Source: Temperatibacter sp965603205
GTDB lineage: Bacteria; Pseudomonadota; Alphaproteobacteria; Sphingomonadales; Kordiimonadaceae
Length of the DNA: 64,000 nucleotides
Direction of reading: 5' to 3'
Assembly: GCA_965603205.1 (NCBI GenBank)
Contig: CBFDCC010000001.1
Location: 124,001-188,000, forward strand
Shown: positions 28,348-37,408 of the stretch, piece by piece
Numbering within the stretch: position 1 is the stretch's first letter
Layout: every line of letters starts with the position of its first letter
Program-made: the position numbers and the translations under genes
Notes under the pieces: model-generated
Told to the model about the DNA's origin: nothing
Databases searched by the model: none
What the model saw: the letters and a program-made list of their open reading frames with translations, nothing else

Positions 28348-28800
28348 ATGTTAGGAAACAAGAAAAAAACATGGTTACTCGTAGCCGATAGTGCCAAGGC
28401 AAAAATATATGAGTGGAATGATGAAAATGAAAATCTTCACGAAGTAATAAATCTAGTTGATGAGGATGCACGAAAGCCTGATAGAGCTTTAAAAGCAGAT
28501 AGGCCCGGCCATGGTCACCGAGAAGGTGTAAGTAGTCGCTATGCTATTGATGAAAAAGTAAGCTACAAAAAACAAGCAAGTGAATCATTTCTTAAGGCCG
28601 TGGCAAACCATATATGTGAAGACAATATTATGTCGAAATTTGATGAAATGGTTATTATCGCCCAGCATGATATATATAAAATACTCGCGTCTCACTTTAG
28701 CGTTGATGCTACACGTAAAATTATATTGCATCACCCCAAGGATCTTACAAACTCATCAATGCAAGATGTAGCGCAATACTATAATGAGAAGCTGAAATAA
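28348..28800 (+). CDS. host-attachment family protein (PF10116 type)
   Basis: 150 residues, with AAAGGA upstream. The opening KKTWLLVADSAKAKIYEW and the GHGHREGVSSRYAIDE stretch fit the family first linked to Agrobacterium attachment, which has an eRF1-like fold of unknown reaction. Family members recur in stress islands with Usp and MBL proteins, as here, so the attachment name is probably misleading. Confidence 0.82.
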   Translation: MLGNKKKTWLLVADSAKAKIYEWNDENENLHEVINLVDEDARKPDRALKADRPGHGHREGVSSRYAIDEKVSYKKQASESFLKAVANHICEDNIMSKFDEMVIIAQHDIYKILASHFSVDATRKIILHHPKDLTNSSMQDVAQYYNEKLK

Positions 28801-28988
28801 CGTCATAGTCAGTCATATTCTCGATACGATTTTGTGCTGGGATTGGGCGCTTTGATGGTGCCCCTCGTCATGGCAGAACACATACTAGCTTGATCTATCC
28901 GCCCTTATGACTCTTACGTTGGTAGCTCTTATTTTATGGACTGTTTGTAGTGTTCCGATTTGGACAAGAGATTTTTTAGGAAGAACTT

Positions 28989-31598
28989 ATGGACCACAAA
29001 GTTGGTTATCATGCGATGTCAAGTGAGGCGTTAGTCAAAGCTTTTACTGTGAACCTGTCTGAGGGGCTATCACATAATGAGGCTTTAATTAGACTGGAAA
29101 AATTTGGTCCTAATACGCTTGGAAAATCTCAGAAAAAACCCTCAATAATCATCTTATTGGATCAGTGTAAAAGCTTATTAACCGCTTTGCTTGCTGTTGC
29201 ATCTCTATTGTCATTTGCTTTAGGCGACATATCTGAAGGGGTCGCAATTTTAATTGTGATATTTATTAATATCGCTATTGGCTATTGGGCTGAAAGCAAG
29301 GCGCAACGCTCAATAGCAGCTCTCAGAGAAATGGGGCGTGCTACAACAAAAGTTATTCGGGATGGATTGGTGTCAATAATACCAGACACGGACGTAGTGC
29401 CTGGAGACGTGATACTTCTTGAAACTGGAGATATCGTTACTGCTGATATTCGCTTGTTTAAAAGTAATAAACTACAATGTGACGAATCTTTACTAACAGG
29501 TGAATCCGTTCCCATAGGTAAAGATGCTAGCATTCTCCCTGATGCGAACTCCATTCATGAACGCACTAATATGTGTTTTAAAGGGACAACAATCACACGC
29601 GGGTCTTGCACTGGTGTTGCGGTTGCCACAGGTAGAAAGACTGAACTGGGCGATATTGCGCTCTTGGCAGAAACAGCGACGGGCGCTTTATCACCACTAG
29701 AAGTGCGCTTAAGGTCACTGTCAGAGCAATTGCTGCTCGCGGTATTGCTGCTAACGCTGATAGTCACCCTGTCGGGCGTTGTGATGGGACGTGATCTTGT
29801 CTTGATGATTAAAACGGGCATTGCACTTGCCGTTGCTGCTATACCAGAAGGATTGCCGATTGTCGCAACATTAGCGCTTGCACGCGGCATGTGGAAGTTG
29901 GCAGAACAGCACGCCCTTATAGAACGCCTCTCAGCCGTGGAAACACTTGGCTCAGTTAATATAATTTTCAGCGATAAAACAGGTACTCTTACTGAAAACC
30001 GCATGACGGTGGTTATGCTATCGACCCCTGATGCTCCTGAAGAAAACACACTTATAAAACCAACGGATATTGGCATAAGAGCATTGCGCGTTTGCGCGCT
30101 GTGCTACTCAGGAAATGACCCTCATACTGTAAGGGACCCAATGGAAAGCGCGCTCCTGAAAGCTTCAGAAAATGCTGGTGTATCCACTGCTGATCTTGAA
30201 GGACAATTACCACGTATTAGCGAAGAAGCTTTTGACCCCAATGTTCGCTTAATGGCTACCGTTCACCAAGATGAAGATGCCTCATTGTATATCATTAAAG
30301 GCGCACCTGAGAATGTTTTAAGCGCTGCATCGCATATAGCACTCGACGGCGGTGACACTCTTATGACATCGCAGCAGAAGTCTTTTTGGCTAGATCATGT
30401 CACTGACCTTGCAAAAAAGGGATTAAGGGTACTGGCACTTGCAGAAAAGCGTCAAAGCCAGTCAGATGAAAATATCTTTCATGATCTTGTCTTCTTGGGA
30501 CTTGTAGGCCTTGAGGACCCTCCACGCCCAGATGCTGCAGGTGCTGTGCGTGAGGCGCAAGAAGCCGGAATTCGCGTGATAATGATGACGGGAGATAACG
30601 CTGTTACAGGTCAAGCAATCGCTGAAGCAGTGGGGATCGCAGGCGCGACTAAAGAAAGAGTAATCGAAGGGGATTTCTTTGAGCGATTATTACAAGATCC
30701 CCTTAAATATAAAGATCAAATTTTGCGCTCAAGTGTCTTTGCCCGTATGACGCCATCACAGAAATTATCACTTGTAGAATTGCATCAGCAAGGTGGGGCT
30801 GTTGTCGCCATGACGGGTGATGGCGTTAATGATGCACCCGCGCTAAAAAAAGCAGATGTCGGCGTAGCCATGGGCTTAAGAGGTACTGAGGTCGCGAAAG
30901 AAGCTGCCGACATGATTTTGAAAGACGATTCATTCGCGTCTATTGTTTTAGCTATTGAACAAGGCCGCGTTATTTTTACCAATATAAGAAAATTTGTAAT
31001 CTATTTACTTTCTTGTAATTTAAGCGAAGTGCTGGTGGTGACACTTTGTATCCTATCGGGCTTACCCTTACCCTTGCTGCCGCTGCAAATATTATTTTTA
31101 AATTTGATAACGGATGTTTTTCCAGCACTTGCCCTTGGTTTCGGTAAGGGTGATGGTGAAATATTGAACAGGCCGCCTCGCGATAAATCAGAGGGCATTG
31201 TGACGCGCAAACACTGGTATGCTATCGTTGGCTATGCCTTGGTAATGACATTAACGGTTATCTGTGCATTTTTGTGGGCACTTAATCAGCCTAATCAAGA
31301 TGAATATTATGCTAGGTCAATCGCATTCTTGACCTTGGCGTTCAGTCAATTGTGGCATGTTTTTAATATGAGAGACGCTAGAACAAGGATGAGCAATAAC
31401 CAGATTGTTCACAACCCCTATGTATGGAGCGCCCTAGCTTTATGCACACTATTAATACTAATGTCGCTCAATTACGCTCAAATATCATCGGTCTTGCAGG
31501 TTGTGTCTCCAGATCAAAGTGGATGGTTAGTGGTTGTTTTCGCCAGTTTAGTACCACTCATCATAGGTCAAAGCGTCAAGAGGTTTTCAACTAAGTAA
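28989..31598 (+). CDS. P-type (P2A-like) cation-transporting ATPase
   Basis: 869 residues. N-terminal cation-ATPase domain; TGES actuator loop near 176; phosphorylation site DKTGTLTENRM (Asp near 331); hinge TGDGVNDAPALKKADVG. Transport helices contain PEGLP in TM4 and LNLITDVFPALALG in TM6, the pattern of Ca2+/Na+ P2-type pumps rather than copper P1B pumps (no CPC). AGGAAG before the ATG. Rightmost gene of the stress island, with 188 bp of its own upstream region. Ion not determined; Ca2+ or Mn2+ are the usual family options. Confidence 0.9.
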   Translation: MDHKVGYHAMSSEALVKAFTVNLSEGLSHNEALIRLEKFGPNTLGKSQKKPSIIILLDQCKSLLTALLAVASLLSFALGDISEGVAILIVIFINIAIGYWAESKAQRSIAALREMGRATTKVIRDGLVSIIPDTDVVPGDVILLETGDIVTADIRLFKSNKLQCDESLLTGESVPIGKDASILPDANSIHERTNMCFKGTTITRGSCTGVAVATGRKTELGDIALLAETATGALSPLEVRLRSLSEQLLLAVLLLTLIVTLSGVVMGRDLVLMIKTGIALAVAAIPEGLPIVATLALARGMWKLAEQHALIERLSAVETLGSVNIIFSDKTGTLTENRMTVVMLSTPDAPEENTLIKPTDIGIRALRVCALCYSGNDPHTVRDPMESALLKASENAGVSTADLEGQLPRISEEAFDPNVRLMATVHQDEDASLYIIKGAPENVLSAASHIALDGGDTLMTSQQKSFWLDHVTDLAKKGLRVLALAEKRQSQSDENIFHDLVFLGLVGLEDPPRPDAAGAVREAQEAGIRVIMMTGDNAVTGQAIAEAVGIAGATKERVIEGDFFERLLQDPLKYKDQILRSSVFARMTPSQKLSLVELHQQGGAVVAMTGDGVNDAPALKKADVGVAMGLRGTEVAKEAADMILKDDSFASIVLAIEQGRVIFTNIRKFVIYLLSCNLSEVLVVTLCILSGLPLPLLPLQILFLNLITDVFPALALGFGKGDGEILNRPPRDKSEGIVTRKHWYAIVGYALVMTLTVICAFLWALNQPNQDEYYARSIAFLTLAFSQLWHVFNMRDARTRMSNNQIVHNPYVWSALALCTLLILMSLNYAQISSVLQVVSPDQSGWLVVVFASLVPLIIGQSVKRFSTK

Positions 31599-31735
31599 TC
31601 CGTGCGCAGCCTTTGCACATGATGTTCAAAGCAATGATATTGATTGTACGAATGGTCTAAAAATATTAGAGAATAAGGCACTGTCTCTTTGACCATGCCC
31701 CTAATTTACTACTTCAAAAATTTAGTTCCATTGTC

Positions 31736-31749
31736 TTGACCTAGGTTAA
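31736..31749. promoter_or_regulatory. FNR/Dnr/NnrR-type box of the nos operon
   Basis: TTGACCTAGGTTAA fits the TTGAY-N4-RTCAA anaerobic activator site with one deviation in the right arm. Its centre (31742.5) is exactly 41.5 bp before the start expected from the TATAAT at 31772-31777, the class II activating geometry. An oxygen- or NO-sensing CRP/FNR regulator should act here. Confidence 0.78.
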
Positions 31750-31771
31750 GTCCATTAAAGCGGTTCTCCAG

Positions 31772-31777
31772 TATAAT
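31772..31777 (+). promoter_or_regulatory. TATAAT -10 box of the nos promoter
   Basis: Perfect consensus -10. Transcription would begin near 31784 and give a leader of about 196 nt before the nosR ATG, running through the tatA-like remnant. There is no good -35, as expected for an activator-dependent promoter. Confidence 0.65.
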
Positions 31778-31811
31778 AGTTGCAGTTGATAGTAATTATT
31801 GCCACACTCTG

Positions 31812-31912
31812 TTTGGCTGGGGAAAGATATCTGGACTGATGGGGGTATTGGTAAAGGCATTTCTAAATTTAAAGAAGGTCTGAAAGAAGATGAGTCAGAT
31901 AGTAACGCATAA
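31812..31912 (+). pseudogene. tatA/tatE-like remnant, frameshifted and without its N-terminal helix
   Basis: One frame from 31812 reads FGWGKISGLMG, the conserved hinge of TatA-type translocase subunits. The matching continuation, GIGKGISKFKEGLKEDES, lies in another frame and ends at TAA 31910-31912. The frames join if one G is added to the G5 run at 31841-31845. Upstream the hydrophobic helix is only vaguely visible and has no start codon. nos clusters of some bacteria carry a TatE/TatA gene, and NosZ is a Tat substrate, so this is probably a lost companion gene. Confidence 0.65.
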
Positions 31913-31979
31913 AATTTGAGCGTTACTACTGAGTCATTGCCTTAAATTAACGTTTGTTATTAATTAGGTATATTACCCT

Positions 31980-34166
31980 ATGCTACTTAGACAACCATCA
32001 TTAAATGTCGACACAAAGCAAAAAACTACCACTTTTTTGCTGATGAAATTGGCTATCATAATAGCGGTGGCTTTTGTTTTTATTGTGAGTGCCCCAAAAG
32101 GATTGTTAGCGGTTGATAGCATTTCTCAAATAGAAAGGCTCTCAGCGAAAATAGACTATAAACAATTATTTCCAGAGGCTGCGCGTATGGGTGCGCCCGA
32201 GGGTGAGCCAAAGGCTGCTCCCGTATATAGTGCGGATAATGCTTTGATTGGTTATATCTTTGTAAACACGGATTTTGTCCCTACGATTGGTTATTCAGGC
32301 AAGCCTATTCATGTTGCTATTGCCATGGATATGCAAGGCTCAATCAAAGGTGCTAAATTGTTAAAGCATAGTGAGCCCATTGTTCTTGTGGGCATACCAA
32401 ATGCAAAGATCAAAGCTTTTATTGATGGATATGTGGGTTTAAATGCTATCACATTAGCTAAAGGTGGTGATGACCCCTTGCCTGTTGATATTGTCTCTGG
32501 AGCGACGGTCACTGTTATTGTTATAGACGTGTCTATCAAGCGGTCTGCTGTTCTGTTGGCAAAAAGCCGTGGTATAGGCGGTCTTGATAAATTCGAGGCA
32601 CCCAGAAATATACTGCGCACTGACATCAACACACCATCTGATTGGGGTGTATTATTTGGTGATGGATCAATTAAACATCTGTTGCTTACCAATGCAGATG
32701 TTGATCAAGCTTTTGTTGATTCTGGTAACAAGGAAGCCATCGCGCGACCTGAAAAAGGAAAAGCAGAAGACGTATTCATTCATTTGCATACCGCGCTTGT
32801 CAGTCAGCCGCAAATAGGCCGCACCTTGTTAGGTGATCGGGAATATAAAAATTTAACGAATCGTCTAAAAAAAGATCAGCATGCTGTTTTGATTATGGCT
32901 AAAGGGCATTATAGTTTTCGCGGGTCTGGATTTGTGCGCGGTGGTATTTTTGATAGATTCCAAATTGTACAGGGTACTAATAGCTGGTTGTTGACTGACA
33001 AGCTTTATAAAAATATGGGCAATGTTCATAATGGGCCAAACTTCAAAGAGGTTGGTCTTTTTAGACTGCCCGAAAATTCTGAATTTGATCCAACAGCCTC
33101 TTGGCGCGTGCAGTTATTAATTCAACGAGCTGTAGGCCCTATCCAAAAAGCTTTTGTCGTAAAGGCGCTTGATTACATAGTGCCCCCACGTTTTGTTGAG
33201 CAGGTGAAAGTAAAGGTGCCTGAACATAATGAGGCTGAATTTATTGTTAATCCTGTTGTCAAAAAAGTGTGGGAAAATAAAAAAATATCTGTAGCTGTTT
33301 TAACCATAGCGCTCATTCTATTAATCGCTATTTTTTATGGTCAGCTATGGCTTGCTCGTAAACCAGTTCTTTTAAAAACTGTGCGAGTTTCATTCTTGCT
33401 ATTCACTTTAGTGTGGCTTGGTTGGTATTCAAATGCGCAACTCAGTATCGTGAATGTTTTCACCTTCGCCCAGTCATTTGTTAATGACTTTAGTTGGAAC
33501 TATTTCATGATGGACCCTCTATTATTCATCTTGTGGTTCGCAGTTGCGTCCGCCCTTATCCTATGGGGTCGAGGGGTTTTTTGTGGTTGGTTATGTCCTT
33601 TCGGCGCTTTGCAAGAGCTAACCAATATGCTCGCCAAGAAAATAGGTATCCCGCAGATTAGAGTCCCCTGGGGACTACATGAATTACTACTTTCTTTGAA
33701 ATACACCATATTTTTGATTTTGTTTGGCCTCAGCCTTTATTCAATGGGTATTGCTGAGCAATATGCTGAAATAGAACCGTTCAAAACTGTGATTATCTTA
33801 AAGTTCGCTCGTGAATGGCCTTATGTGGTTTATGCGCTGACTCTATTATCTGTCGGACTGGTGATTGAACGATTTTACTGCCGTTATTTATGTCCTCTTG
33901 GTGCCGCGCTGGCTATTCCAGCTCGTCTGCGTACCAATGACTGGCTTAAGCGTTATTTTATGTGTGGAAATCCATGCCAACGCTGCGCGAACGAATGCAT
34001 GGTGCAGGCGATACGGCCAGACGGCCAAATTCATCCAAACGAATGCATAAACTGCATGCACTGTCAGGAGCTTTATAGCTGTAGTGCGCGCTGTCCTGTG
34101 AGGGTTCAAAAGCGTGAAAGGACTGAGAAGCGCTTAAAGTCACAGGAAAAAGAGAAGCAATTGTAA
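31980..34166 (+). CDS. nosR: NosR, membrane flavo-iron-sulfur protein for N2O reduction
   Basis: 728 residues. N-terminal signal/TM region (about 20-42), periplasmic FMN-binding domain with the covalent-flavin motif SGATVT (about 174-179), then about five to six membrane helices (about 430-650) with the CxxxCP motifs WLCPFG and YLCPLG, and C-terminal 4Fe-4S motifs (CGNPCQRCANEC, CINCMHCQELYSCSARCPV). Electron donation to NosZ and nos expression need it. The start is uncertain: ATG 31980 has a weak ribosome site, and ATG 32043 is also possible. First gene of the nos operon. Confidence 0.94.
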   Translation: MLLRQPSLNVDTKQKTTTFLLMKLAIIIAVAFVFIVSAPKGLLAVDSISQIERLSAKIDYKQLFPEAARMGAPEGEPKAAPVYSADNALIGYIFVNTDFVPTIGYSGKPIHVAIAMDMQGSIKGAKLLKHSEPIVLVGIPNAKIKAFIDGYVGLNAITLAKGGDDPLPVDIVSGATVTVIVIDVSIKRSAVLLAKSRGIGGLDKFEAPRNILRTDINTPSDWGVLFGDGSIKHLLLTNADVDQAFVDSGNKEAIARPEKGKAEDVFIHLHTALVSQPQIGRTLLGDREYKNLTNRLKKDQHAVLIMAKGHYSFRGSGFVRGGIFDRFQIVQGTNSWLLTDKLYKNMGNVHNGPNFKEVGLFRLPENSEFDPTASWRVQLLIQRAVGPIQKAFVVKALDYIVPPRFVEQVKVKVPEHNEAEFIVNPVVKKVWENKKISVAVLTIALILLIAIFYGQLWLARKPVLLKTVRVSFLLFTLVWLGWYSNAQLSIVNVFTFAQSFVNDFSWNYFMMDPLLFILWFAVASALILWGRGVFCGWLCPFGALQELTNMLAKKIGIPQIRVPWGLHELLLSLKYTIFLILFGLSLYSMGIAEQYAEIEPFKTVIILKFAREWPYVVYALTLLSVGLVIERFYCRYLCPLGAALAIPARLRTNDWLKRYFMCGNPCQRCANECMVQAIRPDGQIHPNECINCMHCQELYSCSARCPVRVQKRERTEKRLKSQEKEKQL

Positions 34167-34212
34167 TTGAGTATGAGAGTTTTAACTAACGGCCCTTATG
34201 AAGGAGGACAAA

Positions 34213-36111
34213 ATGACTAAAGAAAATGAAACAAAACAAGGCATATCTCGACGTGAGTTATTTGGTGGTGCAGCAGGCGCTGCGGCACTCGCTGTAGGTG
34301 CGTCTAGTTTTATAGGCAGTGTGCCTGCTAGTGCGGCATCAAAAAATGACCACACAGTACACCCTGGTGAATTAGATGAATATTATGGGTTTTGGAGCTC
34401 TGGACAAGCTGGGGAGGTTCGCGTTCTTGGCATTCCATCCATGCGTGAATTGATGCGTATTCCTGTGTTTAACCGTTGTTCAGCAACTGGTTGGGGTAGT
34501 ACAAATGAATCACGTAAAATCATGCGCGATGGTATGTTGCCAGAGACTAAAAAGTTTCTAGAAGATAAAGGTGAAGTTTGGTTAAATGGTGATGCCCACC
34601 ATCCGCATATGTCATTTACCGATGGTAAATACGATGGTCGCTATCTGTGGATTAATGACAAAGCAAATACGCGTGTCGCCCGCATCCGTCTTGACGTGAT
34701 GAAGGTTGACAAGATGCTTGAAATTCCAAATGCGGCGGATATCCATGGCCTTCGCCCTCAAAAGTTTCCTAAGACAAAGTATGTCTTTGCCAATGGCGAG
34801 CACCGTGTACCGATCCCTAATGATGGCACTGTGTTAGATGACCCTAGCAAATACCACGCCGTATTCACTGCCGTCGACGGCGAAGAAATGACTGTTGCAT
34901 GGCAGGTAATTGTTGATGGTAATTTGGATAATGTAGATGCTGATTACCAAGGTAAATATGCTTTTGCTTCATCTTATAACTCTGAAGAAGCTGTTGATTT
35001 ACCTGGTATGATGTCTTCTGATATGGATCACTGTGTTATTTTTGATATTGAAGCTATTGAGGCTGGTATCAAGGCTGGTGATTATAAAACTATTGCTGGT
35101 GCAAAAGTGATTGATGGCCGTAAAGGATCTAAATACACGCGTTATGTACCAATTCCAAACAGTCCGCACGGTGTAAATACAGCGCCTGATAAACGTCACG
35201 TTGTTATCAATGGTAAGCTGTCTCCGACAGTTTCTGTGATTGATGTAACACTTGTGCCAAAGCTGTTTAAAGATCAGATTAAACCACGTGAAGTTATCGT
35301 TGCAGAACCAGAGCTAGGCTTAGGCCCTCTCCATACTGCATTTGATGGTCGTGGTAATGGCTATACAACATTGTTCTTAGATAGTCAGGTTTGTAAGTGG
35401 AATATTGAGAAAGCTATTCGTGCGTATAAGGGTGAAAAAGTTGATCCTATCCTCGATAAAATTGACGTTCATTACCAGCCTGGTCATAATCACACCACCA
35501 TGGGTGAATCATTGGATGCCGATGGTAAATGGCTTGTGTCCTTGAATAAATTCTCTAAAGACCGATACATTAACGTAGGTCCTGTTAAACCAGAGAATGA
35601 GCAACTGATTGATATTTCAGGCGATAAGATGAAGATTGTTCATGACGGTCCAGCTTACGCTGAGCCTCATGATGTTATCATGGTTCACCGCTCTATCGTT
35701 AATCCGCAGAATACTTGGACGCGTGGTGATAGTTATTGGCAAGACGTTACAGATCAAGCCAAGATAGATGGTGTTTCTCTGGAAGATGACAGTGTTGTTA
35801 TTCGTGACGGCAATAAAGTCCGCGTTTACATGTACTCAATCGCACCGACCTTCTCTATGGAGAAATTCGAAGTGAATGAGGGCGATGAAGTGACAATCAT
35901 TATCACAAATGTCGACGATGTGGATGATCTAACGCACGGTTTCACGATGGCAAACTATGGTATTGCTTTTGAGGTGGCGGGTCAGGCAACTGCCTCTGCG
36001 ACATTTAAAGCAGGACGACCTGGTGTCCATTGGTTCTATTGCCAGTGGTTCTGTCATGCGCTGCATATGGAAATGCGTGGCCGTATGTTGGTTAAACCTA
36101 AAAAGGCTTAA
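34213..36111 (+). CDS. nosZ: nitrous-oxide reductase NosZ, clade I, TAT-exported
   Basis: 632 residues from ATG 34213, preceded by AAGGAGG; an in-frame ATG at 34198 lies before that site and is unlikely. Reduces N2O to N2 in the periplasm. Twin-arginine signal with SRRELFGGAAGAAAL (Arg 13-14). CuZ-site His in DAHHPHMSF, DMDHCV, SPHGVN, GPLHTAFDG, GHNHTTMGE and AEPHDVIMVH. C-terminal cupredoxin CuA motif CQWFCHALHMEM (Cys about 610 and 614, His 618, Met 621). All expected ligands are present, so the enzyme should be functional. The TAT signal and linked nosR mark it as clade I. Confidence 0.97.
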   Translation: MTKENETKQGISRRELFGGAAGAAALAVGASSFIGSVPASAASKNDHTVHPGELDEYYGFWSSGQAGEVRVLGIPSMRELMRIPVFNRCSATGWGSTNESRKIMRDGMLPETKKFLEDKGEVWLNGDAHHPHMSFTDGKYDGRYLWINDKANTRVARIRLDVMKVDKMLEIPNAADIHGLRPQKFPKTKYVFANGEHRVPIPNDGTVLDDPSKYHAVFTAVDGEEMTVAWQVIVDGNLDNVDADYQGKYAFASSYNSEEAVDLPGMMSSDMDHCVIFDIEAIEAGIKAGDYKTIAGAKVIDGRKGSKYTRYVPIPNSPHGVNTAPDKRHVVINGKLSPTVSVIDVTLVPKLFKDQIKPREVIVAEPELGLGPLHTAFDGRGNGYTTLFLDSQVCKWNIEKAIRAYKGEKVDPILDKIDVHYQPGHNHTTMGESLDADGKWLVSLNKFSKDRYINVGPVKPENEQLIDISGDKMKIVHDGPAYAEPHDVIMVHRSIVNPQNTWTRGDSYWQDVTDQAKIDGVSLEDDSVVIRDGNKVRVYMYSIAPTFSMEKFEVNEGDEVTIIITNVDDVDDLTHGFTMANYGIAFEVAGQATASATFKAGRPGVHWFYCQWFCHALHMEMRGRMLVKPKKA

Positions 36112-36115
36112 GAGT

Positions 36116-37393
36116 GTGAAAAAATTAGCCGCAAAACTGAAAACTACGTTAATTTCTGTAATGGTATTTACAGCGATGAGTGGTAGTTTATTTGCGGCTG
36201 ATACGACAGTTAATGGGGGTGGCAGTGATCTTACTGCCGCCCTCAATTCTGCAAATGATGGTGATATTTTAACTGTACAATCGGGTGTTTATAGTGGCTC
36301 ATTTGTTATCGACAAATCCATAACATTAATAGGCCTAAAAGGGGCTAAGCTCGATGGTAGAGGTAAAGGATCAGTCATACATGTGAAAGCCCCAGATGTT
36401 AAGGTATCAGGCTTTCAGATTATGGGATCAGGCAGTGACCATGAAAAGGCCGATAGCGGGATTTTTCTTGATAAAACTGCCCATAGGGCGCGTATCGAGA
36501 ACAATATACTTACAGATAATTTAATCGGTATTTATGTATGGGGGCAAAAGGATGCCTTGGTTACAAGAAATAAAATAACAGGCCGTCAAGACCATAGGAT
36601 GAATGATCGGGGTAACGGCATATATGTGTGGAATGCCCCCGGGGCTGTTGTCAGCTATAACGATATTAGATATGGGCGCGATGGTATCTTTGTCAATGCG
36701 AGCAAACGGAATAAATTTATTGGTAACCGCATGCGTAACCTTAGATTTGCGGTGCATTATATGTATACACATAATTCAGAAGTATCAGATAATGTCGCTT
36801 ATGATAATCATGCTGGTTATGCATTGATGTTTTCAAACCGTCTAAAAATCAAAAGAAATTTATCAGTGAATAGTAAGCTGCATGGCATCCTACTTAATTA
36901 CACGAATAAATCAGAATTTCAGGATAATAAAATTGTACGCGGTGGCGAACGCTGTGTGTTTATTTATAATTCCAACAGAAATACCTTTGACAGCAATTGG
37001 TTTGAAAGCTGTGATGTAGGTATTCATTTTACGGGCGGATCAGAAGGAAATTCTGTTTGGAAAAATACCTTTTTGTCTAATAAATTCCAAGTAAAATACG
37101 TGGGGACAAAGTGGGTAGAATGGTCAAAGAATGGCCAAGGTAATTATTACAGCGATAATGCGGGATTTGATATTAATCAGGATGGTGTCGCGGATGCGGC
37201 CTATAAACCGAATGACCTGATGGATCAAATCGTCTGGCGGCATCCACTCGCAATAAAGTTATTACAAAGCCCGTCAGTGAAAATACTGCGATGGGCTCAA
37301 GGTCAATTCCCTGCTCTCTATCCTGGTGGTGTGATTGATAGCTATCCTTTAATGCAGCCTATTAATCCCCAATTACCAAATATTTGGCACTAA
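36116..37393 (+). CDS. nosD: NosD, periplasmic beta-helix protein for CuZ assembly
   Basis: 425 residues starting at GTG 36116, with AAAAAGG 10 bases upstream; the longer open frame runs back into nosZ and is not used. Signal peptide about 1-28 (ending SLFAAD), then right-handed parallel beta-helix repeats (NILTDNLIGIYVWG, NDIRYGRDGIFVN and similar). With NosF and NosY it forms the ABC complex that supplies sulfur/copper maturation to NosZ. It starts 4 bp after nosZ. Confidence 0.93.
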   Translation: MKKLAAKLKTTLISVMVFTAMSGSLFAADTTVNGGGSDLTAALNSANDGDILTVQSGVYSGSFVIDKSITLIGLKGAKLDGRGKGSVIHVKAPDVKVSGFQIMGSGSDHEKADSGIFLDKTAHRARIENNILTDNLIGIYVWGQKDALVTRNKITGRQDHRMNDRGNGIYVWNAPGAVVSYNDIRYGRDGIFVNASKRNKFIGNRMRNLRFAVHYMYTHNSEVSDNVAYDNHAGYALMFSNRLKIKRNLSVNSKLHGILLNYTNKSEFQDNKIVRGGERCVFIYNSNRNTFDSNWFESCDVGIHFTGGSEGNSVWKNTFLSNKFQVKYVGTKWVEWSKNGQGNYYSDNAGFDINQDGVADAAYKPNDLMDQIVWRHPLAIKLLQSPSVKILRWAQGQFPALYPGGVIDSYPLMQPINPQLPNIWH

Positions 37394-37408
37394 ACGTGAG
37401 GTTATAAA

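Larger units (their letters stand above)
31599..31979. other. nosR upstream region
   Basis: 381 bp between the P-type ATPase and nosR. It holds a short repeat (31687-31703), an FNR-type box (31736-31749), a TATAAT box (31772-31777) and a decayed tatA-like sequence (31812-31912), all listed on their own. Nothing else recognisable. Confidence 0.7.

Noticed and set aside
28801..28891. Hydrophobic in-frame extension after the host-attachment-family gene (FVLGLGALMVPLVMAEHI)
   Set aside because: It follows a stop codon, has no start and matches nothing I know; it may be a remnant of a membrane protein, but evidence is too thin.
35957..36115. Longer nosD frame starting inside nosZ
   Set aside because: The signal peptide and ribosome site show that the GTG at 36116 is the start.
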